Positions 16,530-23,336 of a DNA stretch of 49,326 bases are shown piece after piece. Both the position numbers and the translations under genes were made by a program. The stretch is taken from assembly GCF_025847235.1 (NCBI RefSeq), contig NZ_JAOZEW010000032.1:1-49326 (forward strand). Reading direction: 5' to 3'. A model generated the notes under the pieces. It was given only the letters and a program-made list of their open reading frames with translations, was not told the origin of the DNA and searched no databases. This DNA is from Flavobacterium shii. GTDB lineage: Bacteria > Bacteroidota > Bacteroidia > Flavobacteriales > Flavobacteriaceae. Position 1 is the first letter of the stretch, and each line of letters begins with the position of its first letter.

Positions 16530-17384
16530 TTGGGATTTAAAGAAGGTATCCGTTTCATAACATTAAAATCCGTAGGGCAATATATTAACTTTTTAAGTTA
16601 TGTTAATCCAGAGAAAGCGGCCCAACTTTCGTACGCTCTTTTTAGCCAACCCAGAGAAGGCAGACTAACCAAAGAAAGCTTACCCCAAGTATTAAAAAAT
16701 ACGAGAACAGAAATCTTTCATCATAACGAGCATGAATTTCAAACCTACACCTGGGAAGGAAATGAAACCAAAATATTACTCGTTCATGGCTGGGAAAGTA
16801 ATGCTGCACGCTGGCAAAAAACACTACCTCACTTACAAAAATCCGGAAGTACAATTATAGCTATCGATGCTCCTGCACATGGACAAAGTAGCGGTAAAGA
16901 ATTCAACGTACCTCTTTATGCAGAATTCATTAATAAAGCGGTAGAAAAATACCACCCTACAATTATAATTGGTCACTCTATTGGTGGTGCTGCTTGTGTA
17001 TATCACCAGCACTTATATCCAGGAACAAGTATTAAGAAAATGGTAATTTTAGGAGCTCCATCGGATTTGCAAACACTCATCAATAATTATATTTCTATGT
17101 TAAGTCTGAACGATAAAATGATTCCTCTTTTGGAGAATCGTTTCATTAATCGTTTCAACTTTAAACTTGAAGATTTTTCGGGTAAAAAATTCGCCTCTAA
17201 TTTTACTATAAAAGGATTGATTGCCCATGATATCGATGATACAGTAGTTGCTTTTGAAGAAGGAGAAAAAATAGCCAGCACTTGGAAAAATAGCCAGTTC
17301 ATAGCTACAAATGGCTTAGGACACGGAATGCACAACGATGAACTATATCAAAAAGTAGTTGATTTTTTGTTTTCAGAAGTTTGA
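16530..17384 (+). CDS. alpha/beta hydrolase
   Basis: A 284-residue cytosolic alpha/beta-hydrolase. LVHGWESNAARW (about 84-95) forms the oxyanion region, Ser150 is the nucleophile in IGHSIGG, and His265 in NGLGHGMHND is the catalytic histidine; an acid is probably in HDIDDTV. The substrate is unknown (esterase, lipase or thioesterase-like). The start is uncertain: the frame has no ATG at the 5' end, and the only usual start codon is TTG 16530, which coincides with the last bases of a promoter-like TAATTTTG (16525-16532). If that box is real, translation must begin at a rarer codon just downstream. A long tandem repeat follows the stop codon. Confidence 0.82.
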   Translation: MGFKEGIRFITLKSVGQYINFLSYVNPEKAAQLSYALFSQPREGRLTKESLPQVLKNTRTEIFHHNEHEFQTYTWEGNETKILLVHGWESNAARWQKTLPHLQKSGSTIIAIDAPAHGQSSGKEFNVPLYAEFINKAVEKYHPTIIIGHSIGGAACVYHQHLYPGTSIKKMVILGAPSDLQTLINNYISMLSLNDKMIPLLENRFINRFNFKLEDFSGKKFASNFTIKGLIAHDIDDTVVAFEEGEKIASTWKNSQFIATNGLGHGMHNDELYQKVVDFLFSEV

Positions 17385-17386
17385 TT

Positions 17387-17473
17387 GTTCTAAGGTTCTA
17401 AGGTTCTAAGGTTCTAAGGTTCTAAGGTTCTAAGGTTCTAAGGTTCTAAGGTTCTAAGGTTCTAAGGTTCTAA
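17387..17473. repeat. 8-bp tandem repeat, GGTTCTAA x about 11
   Basis: Ten full and one nearly full perfect copies of GGTTCTAA between the convergent hydrolase and ArsR-type regulator genes. A perfect short repeat of this kind is prone to copy-number change. It is not in a coding region or before a start codon. Similar GGTTCTGA units occur at 19853-19895. Confidence 0.95.
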
Positions 17474-17497
17474 AAAAAGCATTCTGCTTTTTTTTTA
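17473..17497. terminator. bidirectional terminator
   Basis: AAAAAAAGCA / TGCTTTTTTT hairpin with a tiny loop and A/T runs on both sides, between the convergent hydrolase and regulator genes. Confidence 0.75.
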
Positions 17498-17511
17498 AAA
17501 AATTCACTAAA

Positions 17512-17536
17512 AATCTAAGAAGTCTAAAAGGTCTAA
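17512..17536. repeat. 25-base direct repeat, left copy
   Basis: Begins AATCTAAGAAGTCTAAAAGG and is identical over 25 bases to 19957-19981. Both copies lie in the same order behind GGTTCT units and an AAAAGCA-type hairpin, so they are parts of a composite repeat flanking the P450 block. Confidence 0.9.
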
Positions 17537-17549
17537 CAATCTAAAATAG

Positions 17550-18239
17550 CTAAACAACTATTTTAAATTGCTTGTGCAATTCTTTTTCTCCTTTTCCTGT
17601 AATAATTATCGCTCTGGAATTTGTCGTTCTCCTCAACCAATCATCCGCTAACATTTTATCTAATAATGAAGCTGCGAGTGAACCTGCCATATGATTTTTT
17701 CTTTCGCTCCAATCGAGACAAGGTTTTAAGAACAACCTCCTTTTTTTCTTAACCTCATCTACATCGATTCCAAAATCGGAAAACCACTTTACACCTTCCT
17801 GACTTATTTCAAAATCATTATCAACATCTACAATAATATTTTGCTCCAGCATACTATTGGTCAAAGCTACTCCGATTTTCCCTGCTAAATGATCGTAACA
17901 GGTTCTACAGTGTTTTACTGGCGAAAGCTTTTCGGTGCTTTTTTTCTTAGAAACTGTAGTTGGTGAGATAAGATTTGCCATTCCTTCGATAGCGTAAGCA
18001 ATCTCTTTATTAGAAAATCGATAATATTTATGACGTCCTTGTTTTTCTACAGATAGCAAACTGGCATCTAATAGTTTCCCCAAATGCATACTTATATTTT
18101 GTGGTGAAGTATTGGCTACAATTGCCAACTCTGTAGCAGTAAACGCTCTCCCATCAAGCAATGCCCACATTATTGATGCCCGGGTAGGATCACCTATTAA
18201 TGTAGCAATTTTTATAAATTGTTCTTCCATTTTATGCAA
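17550..18239 (-). CDS. ArsR-type winged-helix transcriptional regulator
   Basis: A 229-residue regulator with an N-terminal ArsR/SmtB-like winged helix (about 5-90): GDPTRASIMWALLDGRAFTA, the recognition region TSPQNISMHLGKLLDASLL, and the wing VEKQGRHKYYRF. The C-terminal half (about 105-229) is an extra domain with CRTCYDHLAGKIG (two Cys and a His) and LKPCLDWSERKNHMAG, known from YdfF-like members; whether the cysteines bind metal, haem or a redox signal is not known. It is transcribed divergently from the cytochrome P450 gene. A palindrome between them contains promoter boxes of both, so local repression is probable. A second in-frame ATG (18230) is also possible as start. Confidence 0.87.
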   Translation of the reverse strand: MHKMEEQFIKIATLIGDPTRASIMWALLDGRAFTATELAIVANTSPQNISMHLGKLLDASLLSVEKQGRHKYYRFSNKEIAYAIEGMANLISPTTVSKKKSTEKLSPVKHCRTCYDHLAGKIGVALTNSMLEQNIIVDVDNDFEISQEGVKWFSDFGIDVDEVKKKRRLFLKPCLDWSERKNHMAGSLAASLLDKMLADDWLRRTTNSRAIIITGKGEKELHKQFKIVV

Positions 18240-18272
18240 TTATAGTTAAAGACAGAATGAAGTATCTGCATG

Positions 18273-18290
18273 TAAAGTTAAATAACTTTG
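18273..18290. promoter_or_regulatory. divergent promoter palindrome for regulator and P450
   Basis: Inverted repeat AAAGTTA (18274-18280) / TAACTTT (18283-18289). On the plus strand it contains TAACTTTG, a perfect -7 box 16 bases before the P450 ATG. On the minus strand it contains TAACTTTA, a near-consensus box for the regulator gene. A protein bound here would block both promoters. Confidence 0.65.
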
Positions 18291-18306
18291 TTAAAAATTA
18301 TAACCT

Positions 18307-19473
18307 ATGCCATCCTCTTTATTTTTACAATCGGATATTAAAAACCCTTATTCTATATACAAAACAATGCTTGATGAGCATGCTATATATTGGGATGAAA
18401 CAAATAAAATCTGGGCGATTTACTCTCATGAATATTGTACCGAAATTCTAAACAGTACCAATGTACATATCCCAATTATCAATCGAGATAATGAGCAAAA
18501 ACTTAACGAATATTCTTTAAAAATTATTAATCATTTATTGCGACTATCAAATGGGATTCAACATGAGATAACTAAAGAAATTGCCATGTTACTATTCTCT
18601 AACATGAAATCAATTGATAACAACCAAATCATAGCAGAATTAATAAACAACGGATTAGTCGAAAATAAAATAGATTGGGTTAATTCTCTTTGCAAAAAAC
18701 TTCCTGTTCTCGTTATTTTAAAAAGCTTTGGCTTTAAACAAAATGATTGTGATTTCTTTTTAGAAAAAATAGAGCTTCTTGTAAAAATAATGCTACCGAA
18801 TAAAACTACTGAACAAGTTCAATCTATAAATAAAATCACAGAAGACATCTATTTAATAATCGAAGATCATTTGACTTCACTACCTTTCTATTTGCCTTTG
18901 CTAAATAAAGTCTGCGAATCATATAAAATTTCATTAAACGAGGCTAAAACAATATTTATAAGTAATTTAATTGGATTGTTTATCCAAAGTTATGATGCCG
19001 GAAGAGGAATCCTGAGTAATTCGCTATTACAGCTTCTTGCTCCTGAGAATATAATTGCTAAAAAAAATGCAAATAAAATCCAGATACAGAAATCGGTTAT
19101 CGAAACGCTACGATTTGATCCGCCAATTCATAACACAAGAAGGGTTGCTATAAGCGATATTAGATTGCGTGAAATTGTAATTAAGAAAAATGATCCCATA
19201 TTATTAGTTCTTGCTGCTGCAAATCGGGATCCTGAAAAATTCAATAACCCAATGAAATTTGATATCGAAAGAAATAACAATAATGAAAATTTAACTTTTG
19301 GAACTGGTGGTCACATGTGTCTTGCTAAACATTTTTCAATTCATCAGGCAACTGAAGCCTTATGGTATTTATTAGAAAACTATCCAAGAGTTAAAATTCT
19401 TGAAAACAATACTCAATACGAACCCATGATAAATGCCAGATTACCAAAGAACATCTGGATTTCACTTTTATAA
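18307..19473 (+). CDS. cytochrome P450
   Basis: A 388-residue soluble class I-type bacterial P450. The haem-thiolate loop is FGTGGHMCLAKHF near residue 330-342 (Cys is the haem ligand; the usual Gly after Cys-x is Ala). The K-helix ExxR is in VIETLRFDPP and the following RR/PxR region is present (NTRRVA). The I helix reads LFIQSYDAGRGIL and lacks the canonical Thr of AGxxT; this variant is seen in some bacterial P450s and may mean substrate-assisted oxygen activation. No ferredoxin or reductase gene is adjacent. It starts an apparent operon with the ABM-fold gene 17 bases downstream. Substrate unknown. Confidence 0.9.
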   Translation: MPSSLFLQSDIKNPYSIYKTMLDEHAIYWDETNKIWAIYSHEYCTEILNSTNVHIPIINRDNEQKLNEYSLKIINHLLRLSNGIQHEITKEIAMLLFSNMKSIDNNQIIAELINNGLVENKIDWVNSLCKKLPVLVILKSFGFKQNDCDFFLEKIELLVKIMLPNKTTEQVQSINKITEDIYLIIEDHLTSLPFYLPLLNKVCESYKISLNEAKTIFISNLIGLFIQSYDAGRGILSNSLLQLLAPENIIAKKNANKIQIQKSVIETLRFDPPIHNTRRVAISDIRLREIVIKKNDPILLVLAAANRDPEKFNNPMKFDIERNNNNENLTFGTGGHMCLAKHFSIHQATEALWYLLENYPRVKILENNTQYEPMINARLPKNIWISLL

Positions 19474-19490
19474 TAATTTAAATAAAAAAT

Positions 19491-19859
19491 ATGATAGCAG
19501 TAATTTTTGAAGTAATTCCGAACGAAGAAAAAAGACAAGAATATCTTGATATAGCAGCCAGCCTACGTCCTGAGCTGGATAAAATTTCCGGTTTTATATC
19601 TATAGAACGTTTCCAAAGTTTAAATGACCCTGGGAAACTTTTGTCTCTATCTTTCTGGAAAGACGAAGAGAGCATCCAGCAATGGAGAAATCTAGAAATG
19701 CACCGTGGCGCACAATCCAAAGGGCGAGAAGAAATTTTTAAAGACTATCATTTAAGAATTGCCGATGTAAAAAGAGATTACGGAATGTTTGAAAGAAAAG
19801 AAACTCCGAAGGATAGTGTTGCTTTTGTAGAAGAGGTTCAAAGGGATAAAAGGTTCTGA
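19491..19859 (+). CDS. ABM-fold (antibiotic biosynthesis monooxygenase family) protein
   Basis: A 122-residue small ferredoxin-like dimeric alpha-beta barrel protein of the ABM family. IAVIFEVIPNEEKRQEYLDI, GFISIERFQS and LLSLSFWKDEESIQQW are typical. Members include cofactor-less quinone-forming monooxygenases and haem-degrading enzymes; no motif here decides between them. It lies 17 bases after the P450 gene and is surely co-transcribed, which suggests both act on one substrate. Its 3' end runs into GGTTCT-type repeat sequence. Confidence 0.82.
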   Translation: MIAVIFEVIPNEEKRQEYLDIAASLRPELDKISGFISIERFQSLNDPGKLLSLSFWKDEESIQQWRNLEMHRGAQSKGREEIFKDYHLRIADVKRDYGMFERKETPKDSVAFVEEVQRDKRF

Positions 19860-19981
19860 GGTTCTGATCCCGAAGCTTCGGGACTGAGGTTCTGAACTAA
19901 AAAAGCACGCTGCTTTTTTAGTTATTATTAAAACCCAATAATCTAAGAAATCTAACAATCTAAGAAGTCTAAAAGGTCTAA
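19853..19981. repeat. composite intergenic repeat, right copy
   Basis: In order: GGTTCTGA units, the perfect palindrome TCCCGAAGCTTCGGGA (19868-19883), another GGTTCTGA, a hairpin with 13-base arms AACTAAAAAAGCA / TGCTTTTTTAGTT (19895-19923), and the 25-base repeat at 19957-19981 that also occurs at 17512. Module order matches the left copy at 17387-17536. Confidence 0.85.
19895..19923 (+). terminator. terminator after the P450/ABM operon
   Basis: Perfect 13-base arms AACTAAAAAAGCA and TGCTTTTTTAGTT, three-base loop, T run within the descending arm. Confidence 0.8.
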
Positions 19982-20005
19982 ATCCCAAGATGTCTATTTT
20001 TTGAC

Positions 20006-20013
20006 TACTTTTG
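20006..20013 (+). promoter_or_regulatory. -7 element of rluF, very close to the start codon
   Basis: TACTTTTG is a perfect -7 box and ends only four bases before the rluF ATG. The transcript would start at or within a few bases of the ATG, so the mRNA is probably leaderless or nearly so. Confidence 0.6.
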
Positions 20014-20017
20014 CATT

Positions 20018-20830
20018 ATGGAAGAAAATGTAAAACGCCTCAACAAATTCATTGGAGAAACAGGATATTGTTCCCGACGTGAAGCTGATAAACTAATTGA
20101 AGAAGGACGTGTAACCATAAATGGAATTGTGCCTGAGATGGGAACGAAAGTTTCCCCAAATGATGAAATACGCATAGACGGGAAATTAATCGTAGAAAAG
20201 AACGAAAAACCTGTTTATTTGGCATTTAATAAACCTGTTGGGATAGAATGCACTACTAATCTGGAAGTTCGTAACAACATTGTAGATTACATTAATTATC
20301 CTAAACGTATTTTCCCAATTGGGAGATTGGACAAAGCCAGTGAAGGATTAATATTCATGACTAATGATGGTGATATCGTAAACAAAATTTTACGTGCCAG
20401 AAACAATCACGAAAAAGAATATACTGTAACGGTAAACAAACCAATAACAGATCGTTTTATAGAACGAATGGGAAATGGTGTTCCGATTCTAGATACTGTG
20501 ACCAAAAAATGTAAGGTGGAGCAGATTAGCAAATACATCTTCAAAATTATTCTTACACAAGGTTTAAACCGTCAGATTCGAAGAATGTGTGAATATTTAG
20601 GTTATGAGGTTACTGCCTTAAAACGTATTCGTATTATTAATATCTCACTTGATGTTCCTGTGGGAAGATATCGTGATTTAACAGATGCTGAGATTAAGGA
20701 ACTAAACGAACTAATTGAACCTTCAATTAAAACCGAAGAAGCTAGTTTACCTAAAGTTGAAACTCCCAAAAGAAGAACTGAATTTATAAAAAGAGATGAT
20801 CCCAGATTTAAAAAAAGAGGTGATTATTAA
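20018..20830 (+). CDS. rluF: 23S rRNA pseudouridine synthase, RluF type
   Basis: A 270-residue RsuA/RluF-family pseudouridine synthase. The N-terminal S4 RNA-binding domain (RLNKFIGETGYCSRREADKL, 7-26) precedes the catalytic domain, with catalytic Asp105 in IGRLDKASEGL. ITDRFIERMGNGVPIL, TKKCKVE and GLNRQIRRMCEYLGYEV are RluF-like blocks; in E. coli RluF modifies U2604 of 23S rRNA. A basic tail (KRRTEFIKRDDPRFKKRGDY) extends past the usual end. Monocistronic, with a strong palindromic terminator. Confidence 0.9.
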   Translation: MEENVKRLNKFIGETGYCSRREADKLIEEGRVTINGIVPEMGTKVSPNDEIRIDGKLIVEKNEKPVYLAFNKPVGIECTTNLEVRNNIVDYINYPKRIFPIGRLDKASEGLIFMTNDGDIVNKILRARNNHEKEYTVTVNKPITDRFIERMGNGVPILDTVTKKCKVEQISKYIFKIILTQGLNRQIRRMCEYLGYEVTALKRIRIINISLDVPVGRYRDLTDAEIKELNELIEPSIKTEEASLPKVETPKRRTEFIKRDDPRFKKRGDY

Positions 20831-20863
20831 TCTCCTGTAATTAGAAATCTAAACGAAATAATA

Positions 20864-20891
20864 AAAGCCCGGAATTTAAATTCCGGGCTTT
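20864..20891. terminator. bidirectional terminator between rluF and the GH18 gene
   Basis: Perfect 14-base inverted repeat AAAGCCCGGAATTT and its complement with no spacer. T-rich sequence on both sides serves the convergent rluF and GH18 genes. Confidence 0.85.
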
Positions 20892-20934
20892 GTTTTTATA
20901 ATCTTATTTATTTTAACCAACAAATAACAAGATC

Positions 20935-22029
20935 TTATGGACAGTTAGGTATTTTATTCCAATTACCATCGCCATTCCAATAATTAACAAGGTCTCCTAG
21001 TAACGCAACATTAGGCTGATCTTGAAAAGCATAAACCATAATTCCTTCATATCCATTTTCTTTTAACCATGAAACATCATTCGAAGGTGAGCTTGAAGGA
21101 TGTCCTGACGAAAATCCACATACTAATGTATCTTTGGCCATTCCGAGACCATAATAAGTAGGAAGTATGTACTCTGGAGGAACACCATAACTCATTTCCC
21201 AACCATAAGTAAGATTATCTACCAAAGTTCTGTTTTTATAAGTTGGCGTAAAATACTGAGCATCATCAAACAATGCTTTCGATATAATAATATCGGGCAT
21301 AAGTTCTTTCATTATTGTAGTAACCATCACCAATGAAGATGGATTAGGATCTGTACTCTTACTATATTCATCATCAATATCGATTCCATCCAAACCTAGT
21401 CTGTTTACTACCTCTTTTAATTGCTGGGCAAAATTTGTTGCCGTTGCAGCATCCGGAAACTCAGACCAACCAGAATAGTCGTGATTATTCAATAAAGTTA
21501 ACAATACTGTTATTCCCTTATTTTGTAATTTTTGGATAGTAGCAGCTGTAAGATTAACATATCCCTGACTACCTACTACATAAGGATACCCATTTGGTAC
21601 TTTTGTATTTGGTGCCAATTGAAATGAACCTGCTGGAAAAGGCATATTATTAATATTTGCTGCAAAAATACAGACAACATCTACAGCAGCACTTCCATCT
21701 GCCATAGTATAACAACCAGGTGTTTGTATATTTTCTACATTTACATAAGCCACAGACATTCCTGTTTTTTCATACGAATCACATTGTGGTGCACTTCCAT
21801 ACCAAGGTTCTCCACTAAAAAACACTGCATCACCAGCGCGGAAGATTCCTTTATCTCCTAAATTCTCAAGAATCATAGCTTCTCTGCAAAAGAAAAAGAA
21901 ACTAATTTTAGGGTCTTTAATCGCAATACGTTTTGCTAGTTCAGGCGTACAATTCGAAACTTTTTTTATTAAAGTATTCCAATTCGCCCCTTTGAACATC
22001 GCCGAATTTGCTTTTTTTGTCCAAGCCAT
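20935..22029 (-). CDS. Endo-H-like GH18 glycosidase with an extra N-terminal domain
   Basis: A 364-residue protein. From about residue 90 it is a GH18 TIM-barrel of the endo-beta-N-acetylglucosaminidase (Endo H) group. LDGIDIDDEYSKS carries DxxDxDxE with catalytic Glu221 and Asp219, and resembles the Endo H active-site strand more than chitinase ones. Such enzymes cut between the two GlcNAc residues of N-glycan cores. Residues 1-88 form an unrecognised domain (ISFFFFCREAMILE, GDAVFFSGEPWYGSAPQCD). There is no signal peptide, lipobox or T9SS sorting tail, odd for a GH18. It has its own leader with a degenerate copy of the shared upstream element. Next to an MVL lectin that binds the same glycan core. 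Confidence 0.85.
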   Translation of the reverse strand: MAWTKKANSAMFKGANWNTLIKKVSNCTPELAKRIAIKDPKISFFFFCREAMILENLGDKGIFRAGDAVFFSGEPWYGSAPQCDSYEKTGMSVAYVNVENIQTPGCYTMADGSAAVDVVCIFAANINNMPFPAGSFQLAPNTKVPNGYPYVVGSQGYVNLTAATIQKLQNKGITVLLTLLNNHDYSGWSEFPDAATATNFAQQLKEVVNRLGLDGIDIDDEYSKSTDPNPSSLVMVTTIMKELMPDIIISKALFDDAQYFTPTYKNRTLVDNLTYGWEMSYGVPPEYILPTYYGLGMAKDTLVCGFSSGHPSSSPSNDVSWLKENGYEGIMVYAFQDQPNVALLGDLVNYWNGDGNWNKIPNCP

Positions 22030-22056
22030 TTTGACATTTTTTAAATTATTCTTTTT

Positions 22057-22067
22057 TATTCTTATCC
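22057..22067 (-). promoter_or_regulatory. degenerate copy of the shared upstream element (GH18 gene)
   Basis: Plus-strand text TATTCTTATCC resembles TACTCTTATGC seen upstream of the second cystatin gene and lies 27 bases before the GH18 ATG, the same spacing as in the other copies. A TAATTTAA lies between it and the ATG. Confidence 0.4.
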
Positions 22068-22134
22068 ATTAACTTAAAGTACATTTCATCCAATAAATTT
22101 CGATAATACAAAACATGAATTCTTTTTAAGCATA

Positions 22135-22171
22135 AAAACTAGAAATACATCAAGAGGATATTTCTAGTTTT
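22135..22171 (-). terminator. terminator after the MVL lectin gene
   Basis: Perfect 13-base inverted repeat AAAACTAGAAATA / TATTTCTAGTTTT with an 11-base loop, placed 28 bases after the lectin stop codon. It separates the lectin transcript from the GH18 gene. Confidence 0.75.
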
Positions 22172-22198
22172 GTAATTAAGAATGAACTAATTTTAAGA

Positions 22199-22543
22199 TT
22201 AAAAAGTATACTTAATCTCTATAACGCTCATTTGACCTTCTACGATTGTTGACCACTGCCCTGTAAACTCTGCTCCATATGAAGCTGCAATTACAGAACC
22301 TACTTTTTGAGCCTGATCATTACTCCATAATGGTCCAGCCAAAACATTGGTCTTATATTCGTTTTTTCCTCCACTTTGAACGTTTAGTTCTAATTCAACT
22401 ACACTCATTTGACTTTCTACAACGGTACTCCATTGCCCTGTCCATTTTCCTTGATGTGCAGCTGCTACTAAAGGAGCTTTTTCATTTGCATCTTGTTGGT
22501 TCCAAATTGGACCTGCTGGGATGTTTACTTTAAATGTTGCCAT
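22199..22543 (-). CDS. MVL-type mannan-binding lectin
   Basis: A 114-residue protein closely similar to Microcystis viridis lectin (MVL): two tandem repeats of about 54 residues, each with AGPxW (NIPAGPIWNQQ near 7-17, NVLAGPLWSND near 65-75), TGQWSTxVE and MSVxE blocks. MVL forms a homodimer that binds the Man-alpha-1,6-Man-beta-1,4-GlcNAc-GlcNAc core of N-glycans with high affinity; this is family knowledge, and the binding residues appear kept. No signal peptide. It is flanked by two cystatin-like genes and an Endo-H-like glycosidase, the latter acting on the same glycan core. It has its own leader and terminator and a copy of the shared upstream element. Confidence 0.93.
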   Translation of the reverse strand: MATFKVNIPAGPIWNQQDANEKAPLVAAAHQGKWTGQWSTVVESQMSVVELELNVQSGGKNEYKTNVLAGPLWSNDQAQKVGSVIAASYGAEFTGQWSTIVEGQMSVIEIKYTF

Positions 22544-22570
22544 GATATAGTATTTTATATTTATTTTTCT

Positions 22571-22594
22571 TACTCATTTGGCTTTTCAGATCCG
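22571..22594 (-). promoter_or_regulatory. shared upstream element (MVL lectin gene)
   Basis: Plus-strand text TACTCATTTGGCTTTTCAGA begins 28 bases from the lectin start codon (27 bases between). It closely resembles the copy at 23337; similarity continues for about 50 bases, to a shared AACTCC. No TAnnTTTG box is found in this leader. Confidence 0.6.
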
Positions 22595-22641
22595 CCTCGT
22601 TTTTTCATATGGTTTCTGAACTCCACATTCCCCTTTTTATC

Positions 22642-22929
22642 TTAAATTGGTGTTATTCCTGTAAGAACTGCATTTCCGGACAATGGTTTGTAAATTTCAA
22701 CCAAGGCTTCATAATCAAGTTCAGACAGAATAACAGTTGCATTACATTTAAAACGATAATTTGTACCTGCTACAATCTGTGTAGAGACCGTAATTGGATT
22801 ATATTTCACTCCAAGCAATCCGTTCATAGCTTGTTTAAATATTTGCAAATCTTCCGGAGTTAGAGTATGATAAAGTGTCCATCCTCCGAGCAGTGTCTCC
22901 GTATTATTTATTAGGGCATTATTTGACAT
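22642..22929 (-). CDS. cystatin (stefin)-like cysteine protease inhibitor, second copy
   Basis: A 95-residue protein with all three parts of the papain-binding wedge of stefins: the N-terminal GG (15-16), the first hairpin QIVAGTNY (51-58) matching the cystatin QxVxG signature, and a second hairpin PLSG (82-85). The order and spacing match eukaryotic stefins, which are single-domain and cytosolic. No signal peptide or disulfide pair. Expected targets are C1-family proteases such as lysosomal cathepsins. A paralogue is encoded 88 bases upstream, and the two differ enough to have different specificities. It has its own copy of the shared upstream element. Confidence 0.88.
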   Translation of the reverse strand: MSNNALINNTETLLGGWTLYHTLTPEDLQIFKQAMNGLLGVKYNPITVSTQIVAGTNYRFKCNATVILSELDYEALVEIYKPLSGNAVLTGITPI

Positions 22930-22956
22930 AATTTCTATAGTTTAAATTATTTTAAT

Positions 22957-22979
22957 TACTCTTATGCTTTTCAGAAATC
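22957..22979 (-). promoter_or_regulatory. shared upstream element (second cystatin gene)
   Basis: Plus-strand text TACTCTTATGCTTTTCAGAA, 27 bases from the start codon. Its first 14 bases are identical to a sequence abutting the sensor-kinase start at 26138. Confidence 0.6.
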
Positions 22980-23017
22980 ACTTATTTTAAAAGTACTGCT
23001 AAACATTTTTTCGAGTA

Positions 23018-23308
23018 TTAAATCCTTGTTATTTTCACAACATGCGGGTCACCAACTAATGGTTTAAAAATCTTCACTATAGCTTCATAAGCAATCTCTG
23101 AAGGCGGAATCGACGCAGTGCATCTAAAACGGTAATTCGTTCCTGCTACCACCTGTGTGGCAACTGCAGTTGGGATATATTTTACTCCAACATAACCTTC
23201 CAGGGCTTGTTTGAATATTAATAAATCTGCAGCTGTAGGTTTGCGAAAATCTGTCCATCCGCCAACTATTGGCTCATGGTTTGCTAAGGCTTGGGTTTGA
23301 CTTGACAT
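23018..23308 (-). CDS. cystatin (stefin)-like cysteine protease inhibitor, first copy
   Basis: A 96-residue paralogue of the next gene. GGW (16-18), QVVAGTNY (52-59) and PLVG (83-86) correspond to the N-terminal trunk and the two inhibitory hairpins of stefins; TQVVAGTNY is the same string as in human stefin A. The sequence between (LLIFKQALEGYVGVKYIPTAV) fits the single cystatin helix and following strand. No signal peptide, so it would stay in the cytosol unless exported by a signal-less route. It precedes its paralogue, the MVL lectin and the GH18 gene on the same strand, but each has a separate leader. Confidence 0.9.
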   Translation of the reverse strand: MSSQTQALANHEPIVGGWTDFRKPTAADLLIFKQALEGYVGVKYIPTAVATQVVAGTNYRFRCTASIPPSEIAYEAIVKIFKPLVGDPHVVKITRI

Positions 23309-23336
23309 AATATTGTAATTTAATTGTTTTTCGTCC

